From NCBI GenBank assembly GCA_016795155.1, contig JAEUIE010000015.1, positions 99,178 through 163,177 on the forward strand: a stretch of 64,000 bases of DNA, written 5' to 3'. Both the position numbers and the translations under genes were made by a program. Below are positions 9,628 to 19,413 of this stretch, one piece after another. Source of the DNA: Planctomycetia bacterium. GTDB taxonomy: Bacteria > Planctomycetota > Planctomycetia > Gemmatales > HRBIN36. The notes under the pieces were generated by a model that had not been told where the DNA came from, ran no database searches, and worked only from the letters and a program-made list of their open reading frames with translations. Each line of letters begins with the position of its first letter. Position 1 is the first letter of the stretch.

Positions 9628-10110
9628 CTATACGATCAAATTGAATACCAGCGCCTGTTCGTTGCATACCGGGAACGATGGACATCGTACACATTCACCC
9701 CAGATAAACCGGGGTAAACTTTCTTTCTCAACAACCTGATATCCAAGTTTGGTGAAAAAGTCTGTCGCACCGGTCAAGGCGAAGGCTTTTTTGATACCGA
9801 GTCTCTTCAGGTCCTTATGGCAGGCATCAACAACCGATCGCCCTATTCCTCTTCTCTGCTGATGTTCTTTGACCGCAACGCATTTCAATTCCGCCAGATC
9901 ACTCCAGAAAATATGCACTGATGCACAGCCCAGAATATCACCTTCTGCTTCAGCGACCATAAACGATCTCAGATCTGCGTAGATCTCATCGTAACCGCGC
10001 AGAATCATTCGTCCCAATTGGGCGTGATATTTGATCAGGTCGTAAACCGCTGGAACATCGCTGGCTACCGCAGGACGAACCGTGAATGTCGCTGTGTTGA
10101 GTTTTCCCAT
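9628..10110 (-). CDS. GNAT-family N-acetyltransferase (short ArgA-like)
   Basis: This 160-residue single-domain GNAT protein has its acetyl-CoA loop at QRRGIGRS (Q/RxxGxG/A). The C-terminal LPRFIWGECVRCPSFPVC, with its cysteine pattern, is shared with small stand-alone N-acetylglutamate synthase-like proteins. If that is right, it acetylates glutamate as the first step of arginine synthesis, but no arginine gene is near, so the assignment stays general. It reads toward the gene on its left. The start MGKLNTATFTVRP places the first GNAT strand as usual. Confidence 0.75.
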   Translation of the reverse strand: MGKLNTATFTVRPAVASDVPAVYDLIKYHAQLGRMILRGYDEIYADLRSFMVAEAEGDILGCASVHIFWSDLAELKCVAVKEHQQRRGIGRSVVDACHKDLKRLGIKKAFALTGATDFFTKLGYQVVEKESLPRFIWGECVRCPSFPVCNEQALVFNLIV

Positions 10111-10339
10111 TCAACTATCGTAGTTCTTCTGCAGGTTTTTGACAGCATTCATATTTGTGAGCAAATTGAAAAATTAGTAAAGAATTTGCGAAATAATTGC
10201 TATCTTCTCCAATCAGTATGGAAGGAAATTCAGCAAACTGATTACTCAAATCTCTCGGTGTAAGTTTGCAGTAGAAGCAGAACTTAGCCGAATGAAAAGT
10301 TAACCTCTTTAAAACGGCTTCAACAATCGAGCGATTCAA

Positions 10340-10987
10340 GTGAACGGTATTCTCGCCAGGTTCCCGATCTTCATATTGCTTTTGACTTGCCTAGGTTCCT
10401 TGAATGGGTGTCAATCAGTTGAGAAAAGGGTAGTGACTGCTGCCATTCACGAAACCTTTTACACACCTGCCCACAATCATTTGAAAGATAAGACCTATTT
10501 GTACTTTATTCATGGTTTGGATCCTTTTGACATTGCAGATATGGCCGGACTTGAACGCCATTTCAGACAGTTGGGATATTCGCACACCAAACTGGTACAG
10601 TTCTACCATGGTGAAGATGTCGTTGACGATATCCTTCTTGCCAAGGCAACCTGCCCTGAAGCACGCATCATGATACTGGGATTCAGTGCAGGCACTTTGA
10701 CAACCAGCGGAGTCGTCAACACCCTCCACGATAAGCATCAAATTAATGTTGATTTAGTTGTCTATACAGCAGGTATCGCATTGATGGATAATGAATCAAC
10801 TCGTCCTTCTTATGTCGGAAAGATTATTCATATTCTCGATGGTGGCTTAGTTCTTCCTGGCGTGGAATTAACTGGAGCAGACAATTATCGGTTTGAAGAT
10901 GTCTGGCATTTCGGTACGCCGAATCATGAAAACACCCTGGCTTTAGTTGAGGCAGAATTGAATAAGGAAATTCCTGCAAGGCCATAA
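10340..10987 (+). CDS. Lipoprotein with alpha/beta-hydrolase-like signature
   Basis: The product has 215 residues and a GTG start. The N-terminal LLLTCLGSLNGC is a lipoprotein signal with a lipobox-like end (LNGC), so membrane anchoring through Cys is likely. Downstream are a strand followed by HGLDPFD (oxyanion-side HG) and MILGFSAGT, which matches the GxSxG nucleophile elbow of alpha/beta hydrolases. The terminal FGTPNHENTLALVEAEL could carry the catalytic His. Substrate is unknown. The 229 bases upstream are AT-rich, with a possible TTGACA at 10139. No Shine-Dalgarno site is obvious. Confidence 0.65.
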   Translation: MNGILARFPIFILLLTCLGSLNGCQSVEKRVVTAAIHETFYTPAHNHLKDKTYLYFIHGLDPFDIADMAGLERHFRQLGYSHTKLVQFYHGEDVVDDILLAKATCPEARIMILGFSAGTLTTSGVVNTLHDKHQINVDLVVYTAGIALMDNESTRPSYVGKIIHILDGGLVLPGVELTGADNYRFEDVWHFGTPNHENTLALVEAELNKEIPARP

Positions 10988-11074
10988 GTTAACCAATTCT
11001 GTATGTTGCGAGCTTACCGAATGTAAGAAGTTTGCTGATTCATTTGACAGATCAAAACGACGAACTAGATTTCG

Positions 11075-11149
11075 AATGGATCGAGAGAGGCTGGACTACT
11101 GAAGCTGACTGGGCGACGGCTTTGGCTGGCTACCTCTCTCGATCCAATT
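11075..11149. other. Intergenic long-stem inverted repeat
   Basis: A 13-base arm GGATCGAGAGAGG (11078-11090) is matched by CCTCTCTCGATCC (11133-11145), with a 42-base loop that can itself pair (AAGC with GCTT). AATTATTTTT follows the right arm, so on the plus strand it could act as a terminator for the lipoprotein gene or as a structured leader for the amine oxidase gene 56 bases further on. The pairing is seen directly. The role is not known. Confidence 0.5.
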
Positions 11150-11204
11150 ATTTTTGCATCATGTCTTTCTTGCATTTTCATGCACCGATGAGCAAACTGG
11201 TGAC

Positions 11205-12560
11205 ATGAATCATCAGCTCGACGTTTTGATTATTGGCGCCGGCCTGGCTGGTTTGCAGACTGCCTTTCTGCTGGAACGTGAAGGTTTGGCAGTTCAAGTT
11301 CTCGAAGCCCGTGAACGAGTGGGTGGAAGGTTATTCACGGAAGCTGTATCTGGTTGTAATGTGGATCTGGGTGGACAATGGGCTGGTCCACAACAGCATC
11401 GCCTGCTCAACCTGGCACAAACTCTGGGTGTTGCCACATTTCCACAATTCCACCACGGAACCAAAATATTATCCTGGAAAAACAAGCTGTACTGGTTTCG
11501 AGGGGAAATACCATGGTTGTCTCCATTCGCCATGTTTGAAATCTGGAAGATGCAACGATCCTTGGGGAAATTATCCCGGGAAGTTTCACCGGAAACACCT
11601 TGGTCTTGTCCCCTGGCCCAGCAATGGGATAACATTTCGCTGGAAGACTGGAAGCATCAAAACTTCAATACTGCCGGTGCCCGGATGTTTCTCGATCTGG
11701 TGGCACGTGCAGTTTGTACCTCTGAGCCTGATCAGATTTCATTTTTGTATTTTCTTATGTACCTGCGATCAGGAGTTGACCTCAATACACTCATCAGTAT
11801 TCCAGGAGGTGCCCAGCAACTGCGTTTTCAAGAAGGCACTCAACAGTTATGTTCTCGCATACAGTCAAAGCTGGTGCGTCAGGTCGTTCTGAATTCTCCT
11901 GTAAAGGCTATTACTCAGAATAGCACTGAAATAACTGTTAAAACTTCAAATAGTGCATGGAACGCGCAAAGAGTGGTGGTCACTGTGCCCCCTGGCCTGA
12001 TTCATGAAATCCATTTCTCACCGTCACTTCCAGAAGATCGTAAACAGTTAATTTCCCATTTCTGCATGGGTTCAGTCATCAAATACGTTGCCCGGTATGA
12101 AAAGGCATTCTGGAGGGATGCTGGCTATTCGGGAGAAGTATTCATGGATGAAGGGCCATGCACCACTACCTTTGATGCAACAAGCTCGGATGGCCAGCCA
12201 GCACTCGTTACTTTCAGCGATGGCAATGTTGCATGTGAGCTCACAGAGAAGAGTTCTGAGCATCGTCAGCAGGCTGTGTTAAAGGAACTATCCAGATGCC
12301 TTGGTGCGCAAGCTGGGCACCCCATTGCATTTGCACAAAAAAACTGGATTGAAGATGAATGGAGTGGCGGTTGCTATGCTGGAGTATTGAAAAAGGATGT
12401 ATTGAGCAGATATGGCCATGCTCTGCGAAAGCCTTGCGGTAGAATTCACTGGGCTGGCACCGAGACTGCGACGGAATGGTTCGGCTATATGGAAGGGGCA
12501 CTGCAATCTGCTGAACGAGTGAGCCAGGAAATGCTCTCACTTGTAGAGCCACGGAACTAA
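11205..12560 (+). CDS. Flavin-containing amine oxidase
   Basis: The product has 451 residues. The dinucleotide-binding motif is GAGLAG at residues 11-16, with LEARERVGGR at 35-44, the usual second FAD motif of the monoamine oxidase family. The C-terminal HWAGTETATEWFGYMEGA matches the family's FAD-contacting end. It should oxidise an amine to an imine using oxygen; the actual substrate is unknown. An in-frame TTG at 11154 would add 17 residues, but the ATG at 11205 brings the Rossmann strand to the N-terminus as in the family. The C69 peptidase gene begins 4 bases after the stop, so they form an operon. Confidence 0.88.
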   Translation: MNHQLDVLIIGAGLAGLQTAFLLEREGLAVQVLEARERVGGRLFTEAVSGCNVDLGGQWAGPQQHRLLNLAQTLGVATFPQFHHGTKILSWKNKLYWFRGEIPWLSPFAMFEIWKMQRSLGKLSREVSPETPWSCPLAQQWDNISLEDWKHQNFNTAGARMFLDLVARAVCTSEPDQISFLYFLMYLRSGVDLNTLISIPGGAQQLRFQEGTQQLCSRIQSKLVRQVVLNSPVKAITQNSTEITVKTSNSAWNAQRVVVTVPPGLIHEIHFSPSLPEDRKQLISHFCMGSVIKYVARYEKAFWRDAGYSGEVFMDEGPCTTTFDATSSDGQPALVTFSDGNVACELTEKSSEHRQQAVLKELSRCLGAQAGHPIAFAQKNWIEDEWSGGCYAGVLKKDVLSRYGHALRKPCGRIHWAGTETATEWFGYMEGALQSAERVSQEMLSLVEPRN

Positions 12561-12564
12561 TGCG

Positions 12565-13728
12565 ATGTGCGATACGCTGGTGATTGTCCGCAAGGACAAA
12601 GTGTGGTTCGCCAAGAATTCTGACCGCGATCCTAATGAAGCGCAGGCCCTGGATTGGCAGCCAGCTCAAAATCATGCCCCTGGCAGTACACTGCAGTGCA
12701 CACATATTTCCATTCCGCAAGTCATCCACACACATGCGGTTTTGTTAAGCAGGCCATTTTGGATGTGGGGGGCGGAGATGGGGGCCAATGAACACGGCGT
12801 GTGCATTGGTAATGAAGCGGTCTTTACTAACCAGCCCTATCGAGCAACAGGTCTGACGGGTATGGATCTGGTCAGGCTGGGATTGGAACGATCCCGAACC
12901 GCTCAGGAAGCGCTCGATGTCATCATCCAGTTATTGCAACTACATGGACAGGGAGGGGGCTGTGGATACGACCACCCTGCCTTCACCTATCACAACAGTT
13001 TTCTGATTGCAGATACGGAAACAGCTTTTGTGTTGGAAACTGCAGGTGATAAGTGGGTATCAGAGAAGATTCAAGGCGTCAGGTCCATCTCAAACGGTTT
13101 GAGTATTCCGTCCTTTGCACAGAAATATCAGGATAAAATCCGTACCAGAGTTGCCCGGGCAGCCATCAGGCAGAGTCGAACCTGTCACTTGGGGCAGCAG
13201 GTAAGCAAAACAGATGATCTCTTTGCAATACTGAGAGATCATGGCCATGATGGCTTAAAATATTCGTGGATCAGTGGCGCCCTGTCAGGTCCTTGTGCAC
13301 ATGCAGGCGGAATGCTGGCAGCAACACAAACAACAGCTTCCTGGGTATCTGAACTGTCATCCAAGGGTTGCAGGCACTGGGCGACTGCAACTTCCAACCC
13401 ATGCCTTTCCATCTTCAAGCCTGTTTCAGTGGCAATGCCTTTAGAAATAGGCTCCTGGCCACAACATCTTCCCGCATCGGATTGTTATTGGTGGCGACAT
13501 GAGCGACTTTTTCGAGTTGGGATGCCTGTAAACTCAGCGTATCAAATCGAGCGGGATCAGATTGAACTTAGATTGATGCTGGAAAGTCAGCCTTCGGTGG
13601 AAGCTTTCAATCAGGCGGAAGAATGGATTCTTCAACAGCCATTCCAGAAGCAGGTGAATTTGCCCTGGTATGTGAAATGGTACTGGCAGAAACAAAACAA
13701 AAAAGCTGGATGCTTGCATCCAGCTTAA
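12565..13728 (+). CDS. C69-family peptidase / secernin-like Ntn hydrolase
   Basis: The product is 387 residues and starts MCDTLV. After Met removal Cys2 would be the N-terminal nucleophile of a C69 (dipeptidase A/secernin) Ntn-hydrolase. The conserved FAKNSDRDPNE and the MGANEHGVCIGNEAVFT segment support this family. It may cleave short peptides or other amides. No signal peptide is present, so it is probably cytoplasmic. It sits 4 bases behind the amine oxidase gene. Its last codons are part of a hairpin that serves as a terminator for the convergent gene. Confidence 0.85.
   Translation: MCDTLVIVRKDKVWFAKNSDRDPNEAQALDWQPAQNHAPGSTLQCTHISIPQVIHTHAVLLSRPFWMWGAEMGANEHGVCIGNEAVFTNQPYRATGLTGMDLVRLGLERSRTAQEALDVIIQLLQLHGQGGGCGYDHPAFTYHNSFLIADTETAFVLETAGDKWVSEKIQGVRSISNGLSIPSFAQKYQDKIRTRVARAAIRQSRTCHLGQQVSKTDDLFAILRDHGHDGLKYSWISGALSGPCAHAGGMLAATQTTASWVSELSSKGCRHWATATSNPCLSIFKPVSVAMPLEIGSWPQHLPASDCYWWRHERLFRVGMPVNSAYQIERDQIELRLMLESQPSVEAFNQAEEWILQQPFQKQVNLPWYVKWYWQKQNKKAGCLHPA
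13690..13726 (-). terminator. Intrinsic terminator of the penicillin-acylase gene
   Basis: AAGCTGGATG (13703-13712) and CATCCAGCTT (13717-13726) form a perfect 10-bp stem with a 4-base loop. Read on the minus strand, the stem is followed by TTTTTTGTTTTG, as in a rho-independent terminator for the gene ending at 13750. The stem lies inside the last codons of the convergent C69 peptidase gene. Confidence 0.8.
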
Positions 13729-13749
13729 TTCAAGTGCTTCGAATGCAAT

Positions 13750-16065
13750 CTACTTACCCTGGCCATTCTGCTCGGAAACGCCACCAGGATGATAAGGCCT
13801 TTTGCAATGATGGGCTATGTCCTGATGAGAATAGCAGGAATGCTTGAATTCGCCCCTGGCGTAAAGTGGAGCTTGATCAAACCAGTGAGGCGATTCAGGA
13901 TCTCCAGATTGACCAAATTGCAAAACCGTTCGGGCTTTGGGCGCTTCACTCAATTCAACCACGCTGACATAGGAATGTCCCGCTACGCCATAATTCCGTT
14001 TTTGTCCTTCTTGCGGTAAGGCATAGAAGTTAAAGACGATGCCGAAGGTGCCCGGAGATCCAGCAACTGGCAAGCTGGGTTTATCGTCACGAAAAGCTCC
14101 TTTACCCTGCCCATCGATTTCTGAGCCATGAATACGTTGCAGGCGATTGATTTCCCCCCAGGCAACTTTCCAGGTGCCGAAATTCCTGGTCAGTTCACTG
14201 ATCGTTGATTCCAAAGCACGGATACGGGGAGAGTTCAGCATGTCTCCCTTTTGTACCATCTGCATGGCACGTTGATAAGTCAAAGCAAAGAGCGTCATGG
14301 GCACGGAATCAATTGTGCTGGTGAAATTCCATTGTTTGAGCTGATCAATGGCGTCTTTCAGCTTGTTAGCGCGTTCAGGCTCATTTTTCAACAGAGTTTC
14401 CCATTCCTTGATGACCTCAGGCACTCGTGTTTCTGCTTCAATGACTTTCGTATTGAAACCAGCTTTAGCCCATGACTCAAAATCAAATTTATTCGTGCTC
14501 TTGAGAATGCGTCGGGAAATACGTGCCCGACCATTGTCGCGATCACGTTCGCGAATCATGTATGGCGGGAACTGATTGCTCTTGGGGTTTTCATCAACTT
14601 CTCCCGCTGCTAATTCACTGGCAATGGGAGTCGTTGTCAAAGGCTGTTGATTACAGTTCTGCAGGAAGCCACATTTGGGATTTTCCAGTTGAGGCAACTC
14701 TTCAAAGGCATGATAGCCTTGCCATTCCGTTTCCGGGTTAGATCCATCAACGGGTTTGCTCCAATCAAACTTCAAAGAGCGTTTGGGGATAGCTCCGTTG
14801 TAAACATAAAAGATATTTCCGGCATTATCGGCCACCATGGCATTGAACATGGGGATTTCGCAAGGCTTCATGGCCTCCTTGAATTCGGCAACACTTTTGG
14901 CTTTGCCCATGTTATACCATTCTTCCAGCCCGCCACTGCTTTCGAATTTCGCCAATCGCACCGCCAGCAGTTTGTTGTTCTTGCTGGCAACAATCGGACC
15001 GTGATGTGTCTTGGCAAAGCGGAACTTCTGTTGTGTCACGCCCGTTCCTGTCTTGACCGATACAGTGTCTTCCCAGAACTGGATGGGTTTGCTTCCATCA
15101 CCATACTGGTAATGATCAGGCTGATCGGGCTTCAAAGTTATTTGATACAGATCAACAATATCTGGATCGTTGACCGTGTGACTCCAGGCAATATGGCCGT
15201 TGTACCCAATAGTGGGGCAAGGGGAACCAAAGAAGCATGCGCCAAGAAGATTCCAGCCTTCATCGCTCATCAAATGCCCTTCGTACCATTGTCCGGCGCC
15301 AAAAAAGGGTTGATGCGGGTTGATGAACAGCATCGGTTTTCCCGTTTCGGACTTTTCCGGCCTGATGGCCCACATATTCGAACCAACATGCGTTGCATGC
15401 AAGGCAGCCTCGCTTTGCTCCGCTTCAATGGCAGCCATCACTTCCGGTTTCAATTCCAGGTTGGATGCTTTCGCCGGTTGGAACGACTTGAGTGCCTGGA
15501 GCACGTCAACTGACCGCAAACCGGATTTGTTGTAAATGAACAGTTGGTAGAGTGCGAATCGTCGGAAGGCAAGAGCATGCCAGGGTTCGAATTGTGTAAT
15601 CACCCGGGGTTTGACATTCGGATGCGTTGCCAGGAAATAATTCAGACCGTCTGCCGATGCCTGAATCATTTCTTTCGTTTTGGGAGAAGAAAGTTCATAT
15701 TCCTTTTTGGAAATGGTAGTCAGTTCCAGTGCACGATTGAGTAAGTCATCAGGCAATGATTTTTCGCCATAGACTTCCGATGCTCTTCCCAGGGCACGGA
15801 GATAATTATCTTCAATTTGCCAGAAGTAATCTTCAGCCTGGGCATAGACGAAACCAAAGACCGTAGCAGCATCTGTCTTGCCGTTAACATGCGGTACACC
15901 ATATGCGTCACGGGCTATGGTAACCTGTGATGCGAGCTTGGCCCATCGGCTCTCAGCGCTTTTGTCGGCTGACTTGTCTGCATAGGCCTTACTTGTCTCC
16001 TGCAAAGACAGGCCTAGCACTGCGATGGTCATTCCAAGCAGAGTAAGGGAAAACGTTCGTTTCAT
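13750..16065 (-). CDS. Penicillin acylase-family Ntn hydrolase, secreted
   Basis: This 771-residue protein has an N-terminal signal peptide (MKRTFSLTLLGMTIAVLGLS). The precursor layout fits penicillin amidases and acyl-homoserine-lactone acylases: an alpha-chain-like region with YGVPHV at 55-60, then HVGSNMWAI, where Ser229 would be the nucleophile freed by self-cleavage. INPHQPF and GYNGHIAWSHTVN follow in the beta chain. It likely hydrolyses an amide outside the cytoplasmic membrane. Whether the substrate is a lactone signal or another N-acyl compound cannot be judged. A strong terminator lies just beyond its stop. Confidence 0.88.
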   Translation of the reverse strand: MKRTFSLTLLGMTIAVLGLSLQETSKAYADKSADKSAESRWAKLASQVTIARDAYGVPHVNGKTDAATVFGFVYAQAEDYFWQIEDNYLRALGRASEVYGEKSLPDDLLNRALELTTISKKEYELSSPKTKEMIQASADGLNYFLATHPNVKPRVITQFEPWHALAFRRFALYQLFIYNKSGLRSVDVLQALKSFQPAKASNLELKPEVMAAIEAEQSEAALHATHVGSNMWAIRPEKSETGKPMLFINPHQPFFGAGQWYEGHLMSDEGWNLLGACFFGSPCPTIGYNGHIAWSHTVNDPDIVDLYQITLKPDQPDHYQYGDGSKPIQFWEDTVSVKTGTGVTQQKFRFAKTHHGPIVASKNNKLLAVRLAKFESSGGLEEWYNMGKAKSVAEFKEAMKPCEIPMFNAMVADNAGNIFYVYNGAIPKRSLKFDWSKPVDGSNPETEWQGYHAFEELPQLENPKCGFLQNCNQQPLTTTPIASELAAGEVDENPKSNQFPPYMIRERDRDNGRARISRRILKSTNKFDFESWAKAGFNTKVIEAETRVPEVIKEWETLLKNEPERANKLKDAIDQLKQWNFTSTIDSVPMTLFALTYQRAMQMVQKGDMLNSPRIRALESTISELTRNFGTWKVAWGEINRLQRIHGSEIDGQGKGAFRDDKPSLPVAGSPGTFGIVFNFYALPQEGQKRNYGVAGHSYVSVVELSEAPKARTVLQFGQSGDPESPHWFDQAPLYARGEFKHSCYSHQDIAHHCKRPYHPGGVSEQNGQGK

Positions 16066-16203
16066 AAACGAGCTCCAGATACTTCATCGATATTAATGAG
16101 ACACAGCGAATATAACTTTATTCCACTTCAAGTTCCAGTCTTTACTCGATACTAATGATGAAAATACTACGCAATCTAAAGTTTGTAGGTCGGTAGAATG
16201 TAT

Positions 16204-19200
16204 TCAATTTTTGCTTGTTGTTTTCGTTGCTGACCGCCATCGCAGATAACACCAGCGAATCAGGGGTGTAGTGTCAACAGTTAATGGACTGGCCGAAGGA
16301 GACAGCAGGTGGCTGATTAGGTAGTGATGCAAAGTCAAACCGATATCGTGTCGTTCATGCCAATAAGCATCCCCCAAATGATGATGGATTCTGGCAAGAT
16401 ATATTCGGTTGGCTTTGTCAGGCTTTTGGGCAAAGATTGACTGATAATGATTTAATGCATTAGCAAACAGTTCCCGTGACAGTTTACTCTCAACCTCGAG
16501 CAGGCACTTTCCGCATTCAGAAAGCAGATGTGCATAGTGTAACTTTGTTGCAGTATCCGTCATGGCCTCCTGCTGAACCTTTTGCAACATGGAAGCTGCA
16601 CGAATGAGCTGTTGCCTGCCATCATCCAGTTGATGAGTTTGCCTGAGTAAGTTGCCAAGAAGTAATTGATCCTGGATAAGAAATAATCTGTCTCTTGTGG
16701 TGCATTCTTGATGGTTTAAAATTTCATTTCTGATTGAAATTGCAGAATGGGTGGAATGAATGGAGGCAGACCAGAGCGATTTCTGCTGCTGCATCACTGC
16801 CAGCTTGTTGAAACTCGCAGCTAGATCCCGTTGATACGAAATCACTCCGGGGAAATCTCGTACCAGTTGTTCACGAGCCTTGAGCAAGCGTTGATGAGCA
16901 TCGAATGCCTTTTCGAGCAATTTATCCTGCTCATATTGCCGGGCTAATTGATACAGCTGTGAAGAATACAATTCCTGATTTTTTGCTTTTGCTGGCTGTT
17001 GTGCAATCAGCTTTTCGTTCAGCAACAAACCTTCTTCATATTGTTTGTCTGCTTCAGCGTACCGCTTGCATTTACGGAGTAGTCCGGCAAGTTTGAAATG
17101 GAGGAGTGCATAATCATAATAATTCACTTCATGATTGGGAAATTCAGAGGCACAGTGTTTCCGAATTTGCAGTGCTTCCCGGTAGAGGAGTTCCGCCGGT
17201 TCAAAATATTGATGTGCTTCCAGTAGAGAGCCGAGAACATAGCGGTCAGCCGCAGCATTGTGCGTATAACCAGCAATCCCCGGATTGTCCTGGCGCAGCT
17301 TGTCATTCATTTCAATAGAAATGCGATAGTATTTTTCAGCTTCAACAATATCATTGGTTCTTGCAGAGAGCACACCCATTCGCCAGTAACTGCGGGCCAG
17401 TGCTTCGGGCAACTTGAGTAGCTTGTCGGGACGCTGATAAAGCTGTTTTCGCAATTCCAGTGCTTGCGTAATGAATTGGCGTGCCTCCTCGATACGGTTG
17501 GATTTCATCAGGAAATCGCCGTAATCATCCAGAATCAGTGCCTGCTCCATGAGCAGCAGACTGTTTTCCGGTTGTATCCGCAAAGCTTTCTCAATAATAT
17601 TAATGGCAAACTGATAGTCACGCTCAGCCTCATCCTTGCGCTGCTGGGCGCGGAGATTAAGTCCATTGTAAGTTAGTGCATTGCAGATAAATGCCATGGC
17701 TTCGATATGATCTGGCTGTGTTGTCAGTACCTGGTTGGCAACCCGTATCGCCTGCCGATAGATCAATTCTGATAGATCCCATTTTTCCATGTTTCGATAG
17801 ACTTGAGCCAGTTTGCCATATACTGCAGCGTATTCGAGAGTGATGTGCACAGGCGTATTCTGTCTGGTCTGGTTGCTCTCGTATAACGAAATAGATTGCT
17901 GAAACCTGGAAATAGCCTGCTTGTACTGGCCCAGACTGAAATGGATATGGCCGGCCTGGCATGCCAATCGTGCAGCTTCCAGTTGCAATGCTGGTGCGAT
18001 CTGCGGATCGCGCAGCAATGCATCATAATAATTCAAGGCATGTATCAGTTTCTCTCTGCCTTGTTTCTCAGTTCGGACATCATTTATCATCTCCTGTGCC
18101 AGTTGAACGTCATTCCGCAACAGTTCGTGATATTTGTTCAGCCAGGAAAGAGTTGCATCAGCCTGCACCGCACGATGATGGTTTTGATAGAGAATACCAC
18201 TCAGACCCAATGTAATAGCAATCAGCAGTGCTGCCGCCAGCCCCGATACGACCGGATGACGTTTAATAGAACGCCAACTTCGCTCAATCCATGATACTGG
18301 GCGGGCATGAATGGGTTCATGCTTGAGAAAGCGTCTGAGATCTTCAGCTAGTTCCCTGGTTCCCGCATATCGCAAGGCTGGATCTTTCTGAAGGCATTTC
18401 ATGCAGATGGTTTCGAGGTCCAGAGGCAGCTTGGGACGAATCTTTCGCAGTGGTAACGGTTCCTGGTGAGCTACCAGTTGCAAAGTATCGATATCTGTTT
18501 CACCACGATAGGGTGGATGCCCTGCCAGTAGTTCATAAAGAATGACGCCAAGGGCATGGATGTCTACAGATGGGCCTACGGTGTTCTTGCCTGATGTCTG
18601 TTCAGGTGCCATGTAGGCCGGGGTGCCAAGAATCGCCCCGGTTGCAGTATTGGTTTTCTCTCGTGCAAGTTTAGCGAGGCCAAAGTCAGTGATTTTAGGA
18701 GTGATCGTTTGAGTACACGTTGCGAAAACCGCAATGCTTCCGTTCTGCTGACTGTTATCATGCAACAGTATATTGGAAGGCTTGAGATCGCGATGCAATA
18801 CTCCTTGCTGATGTGCGTAAGCGACTGCCTCCGCCAGGCAGGCAACCCATTCCACAATCGTGGAAATAGGTGCCTGGTCTTTCTGTGTCCGTAACCACTC
18901 ATTGAGCGTAATACCAGGACAATAAGCGTAAACAATGTAGTTTACTGGTCCAACTTCTCCTGCCTCATGCACAGTTACAATATGTGGATATTGTAAGCCT
19001 GCAGCCACGCGGGCTTCGCGAAGAAATCTCTCTCGTAGTTCATCGTTTGTCAGTACATGGGAATGTGGCATTTTCAACGCGACAAGATTATCGAGTACTC
19101 GATCACGTGCCAGAAATACCACTCCGAAGCCACCACGTCCCAATTCGCGGATCAAGTCGAATTTGCCGAAGCGACAAGGCAACTGGTATTTGACTGTATT

Positions 19201-19395
19201 GGTAGGGAGGGGGGCTATTCTGGTCAGTTTGGAAGCAGGAGTATCATGGTTGCGTTTGCGCAGCCCATCCAGCATTTTCAAGCAGGCCAGTTGCTTGACT
19301 AGCCTGGGCTGGAGTTCTGATGATTGAGGAACACCTTCACCCCGCGCAAGCTGTTCTTCCCATTGAGCTAACTGTTCGAGTTGTTGTTCATCCAT
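16204..19395 (-). CDS. Membrane Ser/Thr protein kinase with TPR tail
   Basis: The product has 1,063 residues. The kinase domain covers roughly residues 79-350: glycine loop GRGGFG at 86-91, VALK with Lys108, HRDLKPSN at 201-208, DFG at 237-239, and APE at 263-265. An insertion of about 20 residues sits between the catalytic loop and DFG. One membrane helix follows (VVSGLAAALLIAITLGLSGI). About 640 residues of TPR-like helical repeats come after it, such as LQLEAARLACQAGHIHFSLG. The ECF sigma gene ends 18 bases upstream on the same strand, a common planctomycete pairing that suggests the kinase signals to that sigma factor (inference). Confidence 0.9.
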   Translation of the reverse strand: MDEQQLEQLAQWEEQLARGEGVPQSSELQPRLVKQLACLKMLDGLRKRNHDTPASKLTRIAPLPTNTVKYQLPCRFGKFDLIRELGRGGFGVVFLARDRVLDNLVALKMPHSHVLTNDELRERFLREARVAAGLQYPHIVTVHEAGEVGPVNYIVYAYCPGITLNEWLRTQKDQAPISTIVEWVACLAEAVAYAHQQGVLHRDLKPSNILLHDNSQQNGSIAVFATCTQTITPKITDFGLAKLAREKTNTATGAILGTPAYMAPEQTSGKNTVGPSVDIHALGVILYELLAGHPPYRGETDIDTLQLVAHQEPLPLRKIRPKLPLDLETICMKCLQKDPALRYAGTRELAEDLRRFLKHEPIHARPVSWIERSWRSIKRHPVVSGLAAALLIAITLGLSGILYQNHHRAVQADATLSWLNKYHELLRNDVQLAQEMINDVRTEKQGREKLIHALNYYDALLRDPQIAPALQLEAARLACQAGHIHFSLGQYKQAISRFQQSISLYESNQTRQNTPVHITLEYAAVYGKLAQVYRNMEKWDLSELIYRQAIRVANQVLTTQPDHIEAMAFICNALTYNGLNLRAQQRKDEAERDYQFAINIIEKALRIQPENSLLLMEQALILDDYGDFLMKSNRIEEARQFITQALELRKQLYQRPDKLLKLPEALARSYWRMGVLSARTNDIVEAEKYYRISIEMNDKLRQDNPGIAGYTHNAAADRYVLGSLLEAHQYFEPAELLYREALQIRKHCASEFPNHEVNYYDYALLHFKLAGLLRKCKRYAEADKQYEEGLLLNEKLIAQQPAKAKNQELYSSQLYQLARQYEQDKLLEKAFDAHQRLLKAREQLVRDFPGVISYQRDLAASFNKLAVMQQQKSLWSASIHSTHSAISIRNEILNHQECTTRDRLFLIQDQLLLGNLLRQTHQLDDGRQQLIRAASMLQKVQQEAMTDTATKLHYAHLLSECGKCLLEVESKLSRELFANALNHYQSIFAQKPDKANRIYLARIHHHLGDAYWHERHDIGLTLHHYLISHLLSPSASPLTVDTTPLIRWCYLRWRSATKTTSKN

Positions 19396-19413
19396 CGGGG
19401 CATTCCCGGAGTT

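Noticed and set aside
14647..15513. 288-codon plus-strand frame inside the penicillin acylase gene
   Set aside because: It is antisense to a clear Ntn-hydrolase gene and shows no ribosome site or domain.
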